This document shows positions 34,252-45,484 of a stretch of 64,000 bases of DNA, piece by piece. Positions within the stretch are counted from its first letter, which is position 1; every line of letters begins with the position of its first letter. Below the pieces are notes generated by a model, which saw nothing but the letters and a program-made list of their open reading frames with translations, was not told the DNA's origin and made no database searches. The translations under genes were made by a program, and so were the position numbers. The stretch is from Thinopyrum elongatum (taxonomy: Eukaryota > Streptophyta > Magnoliopsida > Poales > Poaceae): NCBI GenBank assembly GCA_011799875.1, contig CM022302.1, forward strand, positions 373,692,775 through 373,756,774. Direction: 5' to 3'.

Positions 34252-36965
34252 TCATCGCGAAGACGATCCTCGCGTTCCAAGTGGCTTCATCCTCAGAATG
34301 GTTTGACCACTGAACCTGAGGAACTTGATACCTTCTGGCGTGTGCGACGCTCGGCTTGATCGAGATGCGGACCGATGCTCTTTATAAGAGAGGTCGTGTT
34401 GCAGTTCAAGCAATTCGTGATCTACTCCGCGGATAGGGTCTTTGAAGCAGCGGCGGAGTTGTGATACGTGGAACACATCGTGAACCTGAGAAAGGTTCGG
34501 TGGAAGTTCCAACTGATATGCCACTCTACCACGCCTTTCAAGAACAGTGAAAGGACCAATATAGCGAGGAGCTAGCTTGCCCTTGATCCCGAATCGGTGT
34601 GTACCTTTCATCGGTGTGACTCGAAGATAAGCCTTTTCGCCAGGTTGATAGACCATATCTTTGTGTTTGCGGTCATACTGACTCTTTTGACGTGACTGAG
34701 CAGTCTTCAAATGCTCGCGGACAACGCGAACTTGATCTTCGGCAAGTTGGATAATATCCGGACCGAAGAGTGGACGTTCCCCAGTTTCTGACCAATTTAG
34801 AGGGGTTCGGCACTTTCGTCCGTACAATACTTCAAAGGGGGCCATCTTCAGACTGGCTTGATAGCTGTTATTGTAAGAGAACACGGCATATGGGAGAGAT
34901 TCTTCCCATTTCCTTCCGAAGGATATGACACAAGCTCGAAGCATGTCTTCGAGAACTTGGTTGACTCGTTCAACTTGTCCTTGAGACTGAGGGTGAAAAG
35001 CGGTGCTGAAGGACAGATGAGTTCCCATAGCTTCTTGGAAACTTGCCCAGAATCTTGAAGTGAATAAGCTGCCACGGTCTGAACTGATAACCAGTGGAAT
35101 ACCGTGAAGTGAAACAATTCTGGACATGTAGAGAGTTGCGAGCTGACTAGCAGTGATCGTCTCTTTGACGGCTAGAAAATGTGCAACTTTGGAAAGTCGG
35201 TCAATGACGACAAGAATAGCATCATTACCTTTCTGTGATTTGGGAAATCCAGTGATAAAGTCCATTTCAACATGGTCCCATTTCCATTCAGGAACAGCAA
35301 TTGGTTGCAGAGTTCCGGCGGGCCTTTGATGTTCTGCTTTGACGCGACGGCAAACATCACATTCAGCAACATAGCGAGCAATGTCTTGCTTCATGTTTGA
35401 CCACCAGAATCTTTGACGGATGTCTTGGTACATCTTGGTACTGCCGGGATGAATAGACAACGGAGTGTCGTGAGCTTCTTGCATGACCTCCTGAGTCATA
35501 CCCAGGTTACCTTTAGAGGGAACCACTAGATGACTTTTAAAGAACAATGTGCCAGTATCATCAATAGTGAAGAACGAAGGCCTTCCTTCAGCGAGATAGC
35601 GCTTAATCTTGTGGGCTTGAGAGTCATAACCCTGCAGCGTCTTGATGCTGTCCACGAGATCTGGTTTAGCAACCAGGGTATTAAGAGAACCCTGGGAAAC
35701 AACGTGGAGGTTCATTTTGTAGGAACCTTCAGGAGGGGGAGCGAGTGCTCCAGGAGGAACAATGTGGAGATTCAGCTTTCTGAATTCTTCAATAAGCGAA
35801 GGTTGAACTTCGTGAAACTGGAGGTGACTGCAATAAGACTTACGGCTCAAGGCATCGGCCATTACATTAGCCTTGCCAGGGGTATAAGAAATACCCAAGT
35901 TAAAATCCGCTACGGTCTCCATCCATCTCTGTTGACGGAGGTTCAGGTCTGGCTGAGTGAACAGATACTTCAGACTTTGATGATCGGTGTAGATCTCGCA
36001 ACGATTACCGAGAAGGTAATGTCGCCACTGTTTTAGTGCATGGATGACGGCAGCAAGCTCGAGGTCATGTACTGGGTAATTCTCTCCGTGCGGACGCAAT
36101 TGACGCGAAGCATAAGCAATTACTCTGCGGTCTTGCATTAGGACACCGCCTAATCCTTGACGGGATGCATCACAATAGATGACAAAATCCTTCTGGGAAT
36201 CAGGAGGGGCAAGCACTGGGGCAGAAGTCAGCTTGTCTTTGAGCGTCTGGAAACTTTCCTGACACTTTTCCGTCCAATCGAACTTGACGCCTTTATGAAG
36301 CAGGTTAGTCAGGGGCTTGGCGATCTTGGAGAAGTTCTCGACAAATCGACGGCAATAGCTGGCGAGTCCGAGAAAACTTCGAACTTGCTTGACGTTCTTT
36401 GGAGGAGCCCAATCAAGAATAGCCTGAACTCGCTCGGGGTTGACGGCAATACCATCCTTGGAGATGACATGCCCAAGGTATGTTACTTCGGGAAGCCAGA
36501 ATTCACACTTGGAAAACTTAGCATATAGTTGATGCTCTCGAAGTTTCTCCAGAACAAGTCGAAGATGTTCAGCATGTTCCTCTTTGTTCTTGGAGTATAC
36601 TAGGATATCATCCAGGTAAACCACGATGAACTTGTCAAGGTATTCCATGAATATATAATTCATCAGGCGGGAGAATGTGGCGGGAGCATTGGTTAAGCCG
36701 AATGACATGACAGTGTACTCGTATGAGCCATATCGAGTAACGAAGGCGGTCTTTGGGATATCCTCTTCACGAACACGGATCTGGTGGTAACCCAACCTTA
36801 AGTCGAGTTTAGAGAACACTGATGAACCTGCCAGTTGATCATACAGATCGTTTATCCGAGGAAGGGGATATTTGTTCTGGATAGTTGCTTGGTTAATAGG
36901 ACGGTAATCTTGGACCAATCGGTTTGATCCATCCTTCTCCCTGACAAAGAGAGAAGGTGCTCCCC
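34252..36965 (-). pseudogene. Gypsy pol: RT, RNase H, integrase, decayed chromodomain
   Basis: The minus frame is open from the RT start at about 36918 ([20 protein letters not shown]) for 888 residues. RT has [14 protein letters not shown] and the catalytic [11 protein letters not shown]. RNase H has the [16 protein letters not shown] start and [10 protein letters not shown]. Integrase has the H-x-H-x-C-x2-C zinc region (CDVCRRV), [21 protein letters not shown] and [13 protein letters not shown]. The C-terminus has [14 protein letters not shown] and [13 protein letters not shown], then a region where a chromodomain is expected but which changes frame several times before the stop. The RT N-terminus is separated from it by the insertion at 36966-38083, so no full pol can be made. 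Confidence 0.9.
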
Positions 36966-37268
36966 TCGTAGACGTACGACAGCGGAGTAGGCGGCATCAT
37001 GGACTGCCATCTCAATCGTCACGCCTAATCCGTGAAAAAGGTGTAGCTCGGTGTCTGAGTTGTTCTGCTGATCATAAATCCGAACTTCAGCATAGTACTG
37101 TTCCTGGTTGAACTCGCGGTAAACCTCATAAACCAAGTACTCCGGGTACCAACGGTAGCCAAGTCTGGTCATGAGAGCGATCAGGACAGCTGGAAACCCA
37201 GGGGTATTACGAGCCCAAGTGCGAAGCACAAGCTGTGTCGTAGGACGCGGTGGAAACAAACGGTCCAT
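36966..37268 (-). pseudogene. Truncated second copy of the pre-gag ORF
   Basis: Starts MDRLFPPRPTTQLVL at 37268 like the copy at 41463 and is nearly identical for about 101 residues. It then runs into RT sequence read in the wrong frame ([15 protein letters not shown]) because of the junction at 36965. Confidence 0.8.
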
Positions 37269-37662
37269 CTGAAACAGAGGAAATTCAGATTTGTCAAATG
37301 ACAATGAGAAGTTTAACACAACTCGGAGAGAAAGGTTAGACAAAACAATGGAAAGGAAAATGATTATCAGACTAATCAGATCAACGACAGGGAAATCGCA
37401 CAGCTATCCAGCTCTCCGGGTAGACAGAATTTACGAGATCCTAAGTGTCGGCGTTAGTAAAATTCATTTAACCCGAGTAGAAGAGAGATCAGAGTCCCAG
37501 AGTATAGACGAGGAATAAAAGATCCTAATACCACCCAGTTGGCAATGTGGGCCCGTAAGCCACACAGCCAAGTTAGTAAAACGGTTTTCTTTGTCTAGAC
37601 TCAACTTCGGCCAAGGAATTGGAAAGGGGGATTCCTACAGGCAGTCGGCTCTGATACCAACT

Positions 37663-38078
37663 TGTGACGCCCCCGATTCAATCGTACACTAATCATGCAT
37701 GCAAACGTGTACGATCAAGATCAGGGACTCACGGGAAGATACCACAACACAACTCTAAAACATAAATAAGTCATACAAGCATCATAATACAAGCCAGGGG
37801 CCACGAGGGCTCGAATACAAATGCTCGATCATAGACGAGTCAGCGGAAGCAACAATATCTGAGTACAGACATAAGTTAAACAAGGTGCCATAAGATGGCT
37901 AGCACAAACAAGGATACAACAGATCGAACAGGCGCAGGGCCTCCTGCCTGGGATCCTCCTAACTACTCCTGGTCGTCGGCGTCCTGGACGTAGTAGTAGG
38001 CTCCGCCCTGGTGGTAGTAGTCGTCGTAGGTGGCGTCTGGCTCCTGGGCTCCAACATCTGGTTGCGACAACCAGCAAG
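37663..38078 (-). repeat. Internal partial LTR copy
   Basis: TGTGACGCCCCCGATTC onward matches the first 416 bases of both full LTRs (30467-30882 and 41859-42274). It is preceded by GGCTCTGATACCA, a copy of the PBS, and ends abruptly at CCAGCAAG before RT sequence resumes. Confidence 0.88.
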
Positions 38079-38083
38079 TTCCT

Positions 38084-38824
38084 CTGGATAGTTGCTTGGT
38101 TAATGGGACGGTAATCTTGGACCAATCGGTTTGATCCATCCTTCTTCCTGACAAAGAGAGAAGGTGCTCCCCAAGCAGAGGAACTTGGGCGAATGAAACC
38201 CTTACGAAGTGAAGCGTCGATTTCCTCCTTAAGTTCAAGGAGTTCATGCGGCGGCATCTTGTAGGGTCGCTTGGCGATAGGAGTGGTGCCTGGTTTCAAG
38301 TCGATGACAAATTCGACAGCTCGAGCAGGGGGTATCCCTGGGAGTTCTTCTGGGAAAACACCTTGGAATTCGCGAACAACTGGAATGTTCTCGATGCCTT
38401 CAAGTGGTGATGCGTTTAACGCATTCAAGGCATAAAGCCTCGCCTCGGCATTTTGGATGATTTGAGCCTGGTAGCTTATTATTTCATCAGAAGGGTGTAG
38501 AAGATGGACGATCTTCGTGGCGCAAACTATAGAAGTAGTATGCGCTTTCAACCAATCCATTCCGAGAATGAGGTCGATACTACAAGACTTTAGTATGAAA
38601 GGGGAGGCGTGAAACTCCAGCCCTTCAATTTCAACGGTGACGTCGTTGCTACCCATGGAGGTTTGACATTGACCCGCGGGGGTGTGTATTACTATTGCAG
38701 TGTTCATGACCTCACATTTAATGTCGTGTTTGTATGCAAATTCTTCGGACATGAATGAATGCGATGCTCCCGAATCAAATAAAACAGAAGCTGGTACTGA
38801 ATTAACAAGGAGAGTACCCATCAC
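38084..38824 (-). pseudogene. Gypsy protease and RT N-terminus
   Basis: The minus frame starts MMGTLLVNSVPASVLFDSGA. LFDSGASHSFMS is the aspartic protease active site, and SIDLILGMDWLK the usual second signature. It continues into the RT start ([32 protein letters not shown]) and is cut after NQATIQ, where frame and homology pass into the LTR piece. The upstream zinc knuckle is in the same frame. Confidence 0.87.
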
Positions 38825-40440
38825 GGTGGCAGGCTGGTCCTGAGCTTCTTTGAAATCGGTGTGGTTGGCCTGAATACGCCCATAAGTCTTGGCATTGTTG
38901 TTGCGAGGCTGATTGTTCCTACGGCCAGTTGCAGGAAGTGCCAGTTGGTTCTGGTTCTGAATGCAGTTCCTGGAAAAATGACCTGGCTGCCCACACTTGT
39001 AGCACAGACTATCATTGGATTAGGAGCAGGAGCTCGGGGTGGTGGAGCTGGAAGTCCTGGCTGCCTAGGTGGTGGAGGCAGGCGTGGTGCAGTATAGGAC
39101 CGTCTTGGAGCAGGTGCAGCTGGACGGTACACGCTGTTTGGAATCCAGATCCGACGCTTCTGTGCAGGCTGGCTCGACGATGAACCAGTGTCACGGTTGC
39201 GCCTAAGAGATCCCTGGTGTGCCTGCAGACCAGTCTCGACCTGGATAGCCTTGTTCACCAAGATGGAGAAATTATCAAATTCATGCACAAGGAGCGCTAG
39301 CTTGATGTCAGCTTGAAGTCCTTGGCGAAACCTTTCCTGACGGCGAGCATCAGTGGGAATGTCTTCTTCAGCATAGCGGGATAATTCCAGAAACTCCCGC
39401 TGATAAGCTTCCACTGTCTTGTTGCCCTGGGTGAGGTTGCGGAACTCTTGCTTCTTCCGGTCCATGATTCCCTGGGGAATGAAACGGGCACGGAAGGCAG
39501 CTTGGAAATCCGGCCAAGTGATGACTGTGCCAGCTGGTTGAGTGCGCCTGTGGCTGTCCCACCATTGAGCAGCGGGGCCCTTGAGAAAGAAGGAGGCGAA
39601 GGTGACATAGTTTGCAGGGGCAACGCCACCAGATTCCAACTCATAGGTAATGTCGCGAAGCCAGTCATCCGCATCCAGGGGCTGAGTTGAGCCGCGGTAG
39701 ACGGTTGGGTTGAGGCGCATAAAGTCCTACAAGGTCCTTGGGCCCGGATACTGGTTCATATTGGGACGAGGAAACTGATCCATGATCCCTTGCATGAACT
39801 GACGTTGCAGTTCAAATTGCTGCATCATTCCAGCCATATAGTTCGGCGGTGGTGGATCGTTGGCACCACGTCCACGACCACGACCAGCGGGTCTAACCAT
39901 CCTGCTAATTTTCAACAGGGATAATTCCAGAAACTCCCGCTGATAAGCTTCCACTGTCTTGTTGCCCTGGGTGAGGTTGCGGAACTCTTGCTTCTTCCGG
40001 TCCATGATTCCCTGGGGAATGAAACGGGCACGGAAGGCAGCTTGGAAATCCGGCCAAGTGATGACTGTGCCAGCTGGTTGAGTGCGCCTGTGGCTGTCCC
40101 ACCATTGAGCAGCGGGGCCCTTGAGAAAGAAGGAGGCGAAGGTGACATAGTTTGCAGGGGCAACGCCACCAGATTCCAACTCATAGGTGATGTCGCGAAG
40201 CCAGTCATCCGCATCCAGGGGCTGAGTTGAGCCGCGGTAGACGGTTGGGTTGAGGCGCATAAAGTCCTGCAAGGTCCCTGGGCCCGGATACTGGTTCATA
40301 TTGGGACGAGGAAACTGATCCATGATCCCTTGCATGAACTGATGTTGCAGTTCAAATTGCTGCATCATTCCAGCCATATAGTTCGGCGGTGGTGGATCGT
40401 TGGCACCACGTCCACGACCACGACCAGCGGGTCTAACCAT
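38821..40440 (-). pseudogene. Gypsy gag with tandem duplication of its N-terminal part
   Basis: Gag starts MVRPAGRGRGRGANDPPPP at 40440. About 175 residues later it starts again at 39899 with the same sequence, preceded by a short leader piece (LLKISR). The duplicated unit is about 541 bases and nearly identical. In the second copy a TAG at 39727-39729 replaces the CAG of the first copy (PGTLQDFM versus PGPRTL-stop). After the stop the capsid continues (RLNPTVYRGSTQPLD, WWDSHRRTQPAG, RARFIPQGIMDRK) up to PNP. The zinc knuckle CYKCGQPGHFSRNC then follows in a different frame, with a shift near 39015-39030. Confidence 0.88.
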
Positions 40441-40692
40441 CCTGATAATTTACAACAGGGGGGGTAGTTTAGTAAAAGCAAGCACGAGTGCTTAGCGACA
40501 AGCATGATGTAACTCGACAATAGTTTAAGCAGTGCATCAAATACATAAAAGTAGTCGATTAAGACATACAGATCCATACACAACGTCGGGTACAAGCGGA
40601 CAGCATAACGGCGCAAATCAAAAGCTAGACATACTAGGCGGCGCGCAGGCACGCGGTAAGGAAGTACACAACGAGAGATAGCAAAGGCTACA

Positions 40693-41463
40693 TCAACGTC
40701 GGAGAGAACCACTGTATCGGGGTAGCTGCGAGTGCGGACGACGAATGTTCGTCGCGGAAAGATCCTGTGCTCCATGTGCACTCTGATGCAGAACCCGGTC
40801 TCGAGCTGTAAGAAGAGGTCCACGTGTCGGTGTGTGACCCCCAACAATAGGCCAGTCAATACCAGCATACATCTGAGTCCTGTGCGGATAAAGGATGTGC
40901 TCCGGATGTATCCCTGCACGAACAGCGGGCAGCAACTGCGTCATAGCATCGTAGAGACGTGCTCGAGTGGCAACCAACTCGACGGCAAGAGCCCGAACAG
41001 TGCGATCCAGAGCCTGAGTGCACTGAATCAGAACGCGAGGGTCGTAGCGACGAGGCTCGTACGGGGCACAGATAGCTGTGTAGTATCCGGTAGCATCTCC
41101 AGCAGGGGCATACGGAATGTATCGGAACTCGGAGTCATCCAAGATAGCATTGTGCTCCCCTCGTAGACGTACGACAGCGGAGTAGGCGGCATCATGGACT
41201 GCCATCTCAATCGTCACGCCTAATCCGTGAAAAAGGTGTAGCTCGGTGTCTGAGTTGTTCTGCTGATCATAAATCCGAACTTCAGCATAGTACTGTTCCT
41301 GGTTGAACTCGCGGTAAACCTCATAAACCAAGTACTCAGGGTACCAACGGTAGCCAAGTCGGGTCATGAGAGCGATCAGGACAGCTGGAAACCCAGGGGT
41401 ATTACGAGCCCAAGTGCGAAGCACAAGCTGTGTCGTAGGACGCGGTGGAAACAAACGGTCCAT
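40693..41463 (-). CDS. Extra ORF between PBS and gag of the Gypsy, dsRBD-like
   Basis: The minus ORF of 256 residues starts MDRLFPPRPTTQ at 41463; the frame is open 10 codons further upstream. TATTTTCAG stands right before the ATG and would fit a 3' splice site. Residues about 25-102 show the order helix (PAVLIALMTRLG), strand (PEYLVYEVYREF), strand (YYAEVRIYD), strand (ELHLFHGLG), helix ([17 protein letters not shown]), like a double-stranded-RNA-binding domain, but without its lysine-rich helix start. The C-terminal half is arginine-rich without known motifs. No gag, pol or env function is suggested. It is the only Gypsy frame here without a stop. The function is unknown; the fold is inferred. 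Confidence 0.6.
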   Translation of the reverse strand: MDRLFPPRPTTQLVLRTWARNTPGFPAVLIALMTRLGYRWYPEYLVYEVYREFNQEQYYAEVRIYDQQNNSDTELHLFHGLGVTIEMAVHDAAYSAVVRLRGEHNAILDDSEFRYIPYAPAGDATGYYTAICAPYEPRRYDPRVLIQCTQALDRTVRALAVELVATRARLYDAMTQLLPAVRAGIHPEHILYPHRTQMYAGIDWPIVGGHTPTRGPLLTARDRVLHQSAHGAQDLSATNIRRPHSQLPRYSGSLRR

Positions 41464-41842
41464 CTGAAAATAGAGGAATTTCAGGTTTGTCAAACGACAA
41501 TAAGAGGTTTAACACAACTCGGAGAGAAAGGTTAAACAAAACAATGGAAAGGAAAATGATTATCAGACTAATCAGATCAACGACAGGGAAATCGCACAGA
41601 TATCCAGCTCTCCGGGTAGACAGAATTTACGAGATCCTAAGTGTCGGCGTTAGTAAACTTCATTTAACCCGAGTAGAAGAGAGATCAGAGTCCCAGAGTA
41701 TAGACGAGGAATAAAAGATCCTAATACCACCCAGTTGGCAATGTGGGCCCGTAAGCCACACAGCCAAGTTAGTAAAACGGTTTCCTTTGTCTAGACTCAA
41801 CTTCGGCCAAGGAATTGGAAAGGGGGATTCCTTCAGGCAGTC

Positions 41843-41855
41843 GGCTCTGATACCA
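41843..41855 (-). promoter_or_regulatory. Primer binding site of the Gypsy
   Basis: The minus strand reads TGGTATCAGAGCC, complementary to the 3' end of initiator Met-tRNA, three bases from the LTR boundary at 41859. A copy is at 37647-37659. Confidence 0.88.
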
Positions 41856-41858
41856 ACT

Positions 41859-44560
41859 TGTGGCGCCCCCGGCTCGATCGTACACTAATCATGCACGCAA
41901 ACGTGTACGATCAAGATCAGGGACTCACGGGAAGATATCACAACACAACTCTAAAACATAAATAAGTCATACAAGCATCATATTACAAGCCAGGGGCCAC
42001 GAGGGCTCGAATACAAATGCTCGATCATAGACGAGTCAGCGGAAGCAACAATATCTGAGTACAGACATAGGTTAAACAAGGTGCCATAAGATGGCTAGCA
42101 CAAACAGGGATACAACAGATCGAACAGGCACAGGGCCTCCTGCCTGGGATCCTCCTAACTACTCCTGGTCGTCGGCGTCCTGGACGTAGTAGTAGGCTCC
42201 GTCCTGGTGGTAGTAGTCGTCGCAGGTGGCGTCTGGCTCCTGGGCTCCAGCATCTGGTTGCGACAACCAGCAAGAAGGGAAAGGGGGAAAGGAGGGGGAA
42301 AGCAACCGTGAGTACTCATCCAAAGTACTCGCAAGCAAGGATCTATACTACATATGCATGGTATATGTGTAAAGAGGCAATATCGGTGGACTGAACTGCA
42401 GAATGCCAGAATAAAAGGGGGATAGCTAGTCCTGTCGAAGACTACGCTTCTGGCAGCCTTCGTCTTGAAGCAATAGAAGAGATTAGTTGGAAGTTAACCA
42501 AACAACAACGTAAAGCATAATCCTACCCGTCGATCCTCTCGTCGCCACCATGCGAGAGAGCGACCACCGGGTTATAACTGTCACTTGTAAGGGTGTGTTT
42601 TATTAAGTATCCATTTCTAGTTGTCATGAGGTCGGAATACAACTCCGGGTCGTCCTTTTACCGAGGGACACGGCTATTCGAATAGATAAACTTCCCTGCA
42701 GGGGTGCACCACATATTCCCCAACACGCTCGATCCCCTTTGGCTGGACACACTTTCCTGGGTCATGCCCGGCCTCGGAAGATCCACACGTCGCAGCCCCA
42801 CCTAGGCTCAACAGAGAGGTCAGCACGCCGGACTAATCCTAGGCACTCTGGGGTCTGGGCCCATCGCCCAGTGCGCTCCTGCACGTTGCGTACGCGGCCG
42901 CGAGCAGACCTAGCAACCCACACGATCACGGCGGTTACGTTAGCGCGGTCCAACACGGCGCGCGCCGCTCAGTCGCTGACGTCAAGAAGGCTTCAGCTGA
43001 TACCACGACGCCGGGATACCCATAACTACTCCCGCGTAGTTGGATAGTGCGTATAGGCCAGTGGCCAGACTCAGATCAAATATCCAATCTCGTTAAGCGT
43101 GTTATTATGAAGTAAACGCGAACGCCGACCAGGGCCTGGCCCACCTGTCTCCTAGGTGGTCTCAACCTGCCCTGTCGCTCCGCCACAAAGATCCACACAA
43201 AGGGCCGTGGGGACAAAGGTCCTTTCAGCCCCCAATCCGTGAATCACTCGCGGGTACTCTTCGAGCCGACCCGACTTTAGTCACCATTTGTATAGTATGT
43301 ATATATGTATAGTATAACCCGTGATCACCTCCCGAGTGATCACGGCCCGATAGTATAGCAAGGCAGACTGACAAGAATGCAGGGCCAATGATGATAAACT
43401 AGCATCCTACACTAGGCATTTAGGATTGCAGGTAAGGTATCAACAGATGTAGCAACAGTGTCAGGCTATGCATCAGACTAGGGTTAACGGAAAGCAGTAA
43501 CATGCTACACTACTCTAATGCAAGCAGTATAGAGGAGAATAGGCGATATCTGGTGATCAAGGGGGGGGCTTGCCTGGTTGCTCTGGCAAGTAGGGGTCGT
43601 CAACAACGTAGTCGGTCGGGGCACCAGCAGCTGCGTCGGTCTCGTAGTCTACCGAAGAGAAGAGGGGGAAGAAACAGTAAACACACGGCAATAACGCAAC
43701 AGGGATGCATGACATGTCTAAATGATATGCCGGGGTGATATACAGCCTAACTAAGCGATTTAGTTAATTTAGGAATTTATTCGGATTTATTTAATTAGGG
43801 TTGGACACTATTCATTTATCGAAATCGGTCTAATTGTTCAACGTTCTCATAGCTGCGGGCGTCTGACGGAGATACCGAGGGCGTATCCGGGTTCGTATCG
43901 TCGTTCTGAGCAAGTTTCATGTATAAAATATTTTCATCGGAGTTACGGTTTAAAAGATATGATTTTCTAAAGTTTTTATTAATTTCTGCAATTTTAATTA
44001 ATTATTTAATTCAACATTATCCGAAACAGTAATTGATGACGTCAGCATGACATCATGCTGACGTCAGCAGCCACCTGACAGGGTGGGTCCCACCTGTCAT
44101 AGGCGGTTAGGTTAATTAGGTTTAATTAATTTAATTACTGATTACTGTTTAATTAACACTAATTAGTTAATTAGATTAACCTAATCAGTATTAATTAACC
44201 AGTGCATTATTCCTTAACACCTAAAATTAGTTTGGACAAAACATAATTCCATATTTATTTCAGATTTAATAAATGGTTATTAAATATTATCTTTATCCAC
44301 TGTTTGAGGTTGTTCGAGTCACTTATCCAATTCCAATGATGTTGGTTTCAATTTTAGAATAGCCTCTGGAATATTTGTTATTTATCTGACATTTTAGTTT
44401 CTATGTTGGACAACTTTTATATCCCACTTTCATTTAAATTTGAATTTGACTTAGGAGTTGAAATGCAATATGATGCTAATGATGATTATGCACTATTAAT
44501 CATGATGACATGGCCTCATCAAAAGGGTGATCTCTGTAGCTTAATACATGGGGTGTTACA
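41859..44560 (-). repeat. 5' LTR of the Gypsy (2702 bases)
   Basis: Ends in TGTTACA followed by GGGAA, the target duplication. It differs from the 3' LTR by about 15 substitutions in 2.33 kb and by a deletion of about 1.03 kb at 44199/44200 (TTAATTAACC directly joined to AGTGCATTA). The TGACGTCA palindrome is at 44037-44066. Confidence 0.92.
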
Positions 44561-44608
44561 GGGAATTTCTCTCTTTTGGCTACCGAAAATCCAATACACC
44601 ATCCTGGG

Positions 44609-44617
44609 CTGATACCA
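44609..44617 (-). promoter_or_regulatory. Primer binding site of the Copia element
   Basis: The minus strand reads TGGTATCAG, one base inside the 5' LTR boundary at 44619, matching the 3' end of initiator Met-tRNA. Confidence 0.8.
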
Positions 44618-44618
44618 T

Positions 44619-45019
44619 TGATAGAAATGCTGGATCGCATGTGGTTAGGATTCCGGTAGTGGTATGTGGAGTGTTACCTTCTCCTGCACTCGAGGTGCTC
44701 CCACCGGTGCCCATGGTGGGATGGTGACGGCGGTGAGTGGGCAGAGAGACGGTGAGGTGGTGATGGCGGTGATGTGTGTGTGGCGGCGGCGGTGGTGCTT
44801 CTCGTCACTAACAGCGCAAGACCTAGATCCGGTCGGGTGTTCCGGTGGGGAGCCTGGCAACGTGGTGAACCTCGTACTGCGTGCCGCCGGCCCCCACCTC
44901 TTTATATAGCGCTGCGTGACAGGGGCCCCCCAACCATAATGGGTTGGGCGCCCCCGATCAGGGCGCGGATCAGGGGTCCAGTGGGCCGTTGGGCCCACAC
45001 GGAAGAGATCAACCTAACA
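44619..45019 (-). repeat. 5' LTR of the Copia element (right copy)
   Basis: 401 bases, TGATAGAAATG...CCTAACA on the plus strand, followed by GTTCA. About 96% identical to 24484-24883 by eye. Confidence 0.93.
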
Positions 45020-45024
45020 GTTCA

Positions 45025-45484
45025 GTGATTACAGAGCCCACTTTTCTGTTGTTCATCCAGCAAGTTATTGGGGCGTGCTTAAAAAAAGCAAGTTATTGGG
45101 GCCGTGGCTGATGCGGGATCCCGTTCAATGCAAGAGCGAGCAATGCTACACCACAATTCTTGATTGTTGCAGGACACGGAGGCTTCTCAGAGCTCTTAGG
45201 TTCTCGCCTGTCCGATTCGTTCCTCCCTTCGATCTGGACCGTCCACCACCAATCTCGCTCCTGCCTCCTCTGGCTCCCCCACCGCCATCCTCTCGCGCCG
45301 CGCAACCATCCTCCCTTGGACTCCGCTGGATCGCGTGATAGGTGCCGTCGCCGTCGCTCCTCCTCGGAGTCGCATGCTCTTCCTTGCTCAAGCTCGCCCC
45401 CTTTCGCGAGACACGTCAGCAGCCATGGCCCTTCTCAAGTGACGCATCCATGACCTCGCTTGGTGGCAGCAACGATAGCGATAA
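45025..45484. other. Short stretch between elements, no gene assigned
   Basis: It contains GCAAGTTATTGGGG twice (about 45058 and 45088) and a GC-rich, gene-like tract at 45160-45470 with a possible acceptor TTGTTGCAG at about 45160-45168. The frames are short. It may be a host gene 5' end disrupted by the element at 45485, but no domain supports this. Confidence 0.3.

Larger units (their letters stand above)
36877..38172 (-). other. Internal rearrangement: LTR-PBS-leader piece inside RT
   Basis: The 89-base RT segments 36877-36965 and 38084-38172 are near-identical direct copies. Between them lies 36966-38083, made of a leader/extra-ORF copy (homologous to 41162-41858), a second PBS (37647-37659) and 416 bases of LTR (37663-38078). 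At the 36965 junction GTGCTCCCC is shared by RT and leader, a 9-base microhomology. The result interrupts pol and creates chimeric frames. Confidence 0.85.
30467..44560 (-). mobile_element. Gypsy chromovirus-type (Tekay-like) element, rearranged
   Basis: LTRs at 30467-34188 and 41859-44560 begin TGTGGCGCC and end GGTGTTACA (plus strand) and are flanked by the 5-base duplication GGGAA (30462-30466 and 44561-44565). On the minus strand the order is 5' LTR, PBS, extra ORF, gag (partly duplicated), protease and RT start, an inserted piece of LTR plus leader, the rest of pol, polypurine tract (AGTGGAGGGAG) and 3' LTR. The pol order RT-RNase H-integrase and a decayed chromodomain-like C-terminus indicate Ty3/gypsy, chromovirus branch. 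LTR identity is above 99% outside the two indel regions, so the insertion is recent. Confidence 0.93.
24484..45019 (-). mobile_element. Complete Ty1/copia retrotransposon carrying a nested Gypsy
   Basis: LTRs at 24484-24883 and 44619-45019 are flanked by identical 5-base duplications GTTCA (24479-24483 and 45020-45024). The minus strand carries a polypurine tract (AATGGGGAGAA next to the 3' LTR), gag-pol at 25057-29201, a GC-rich leader at 29226-30466 and 44561-44608, and a Met-tRNA-type PBS at 44609-44617. The Gypsy at 30467-44560 interrupts the leader. Without it the Copia would be about 6.4 kb. By eye the two LTRs differ at about 14 positions plus one indel. Confidence 0.93.
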
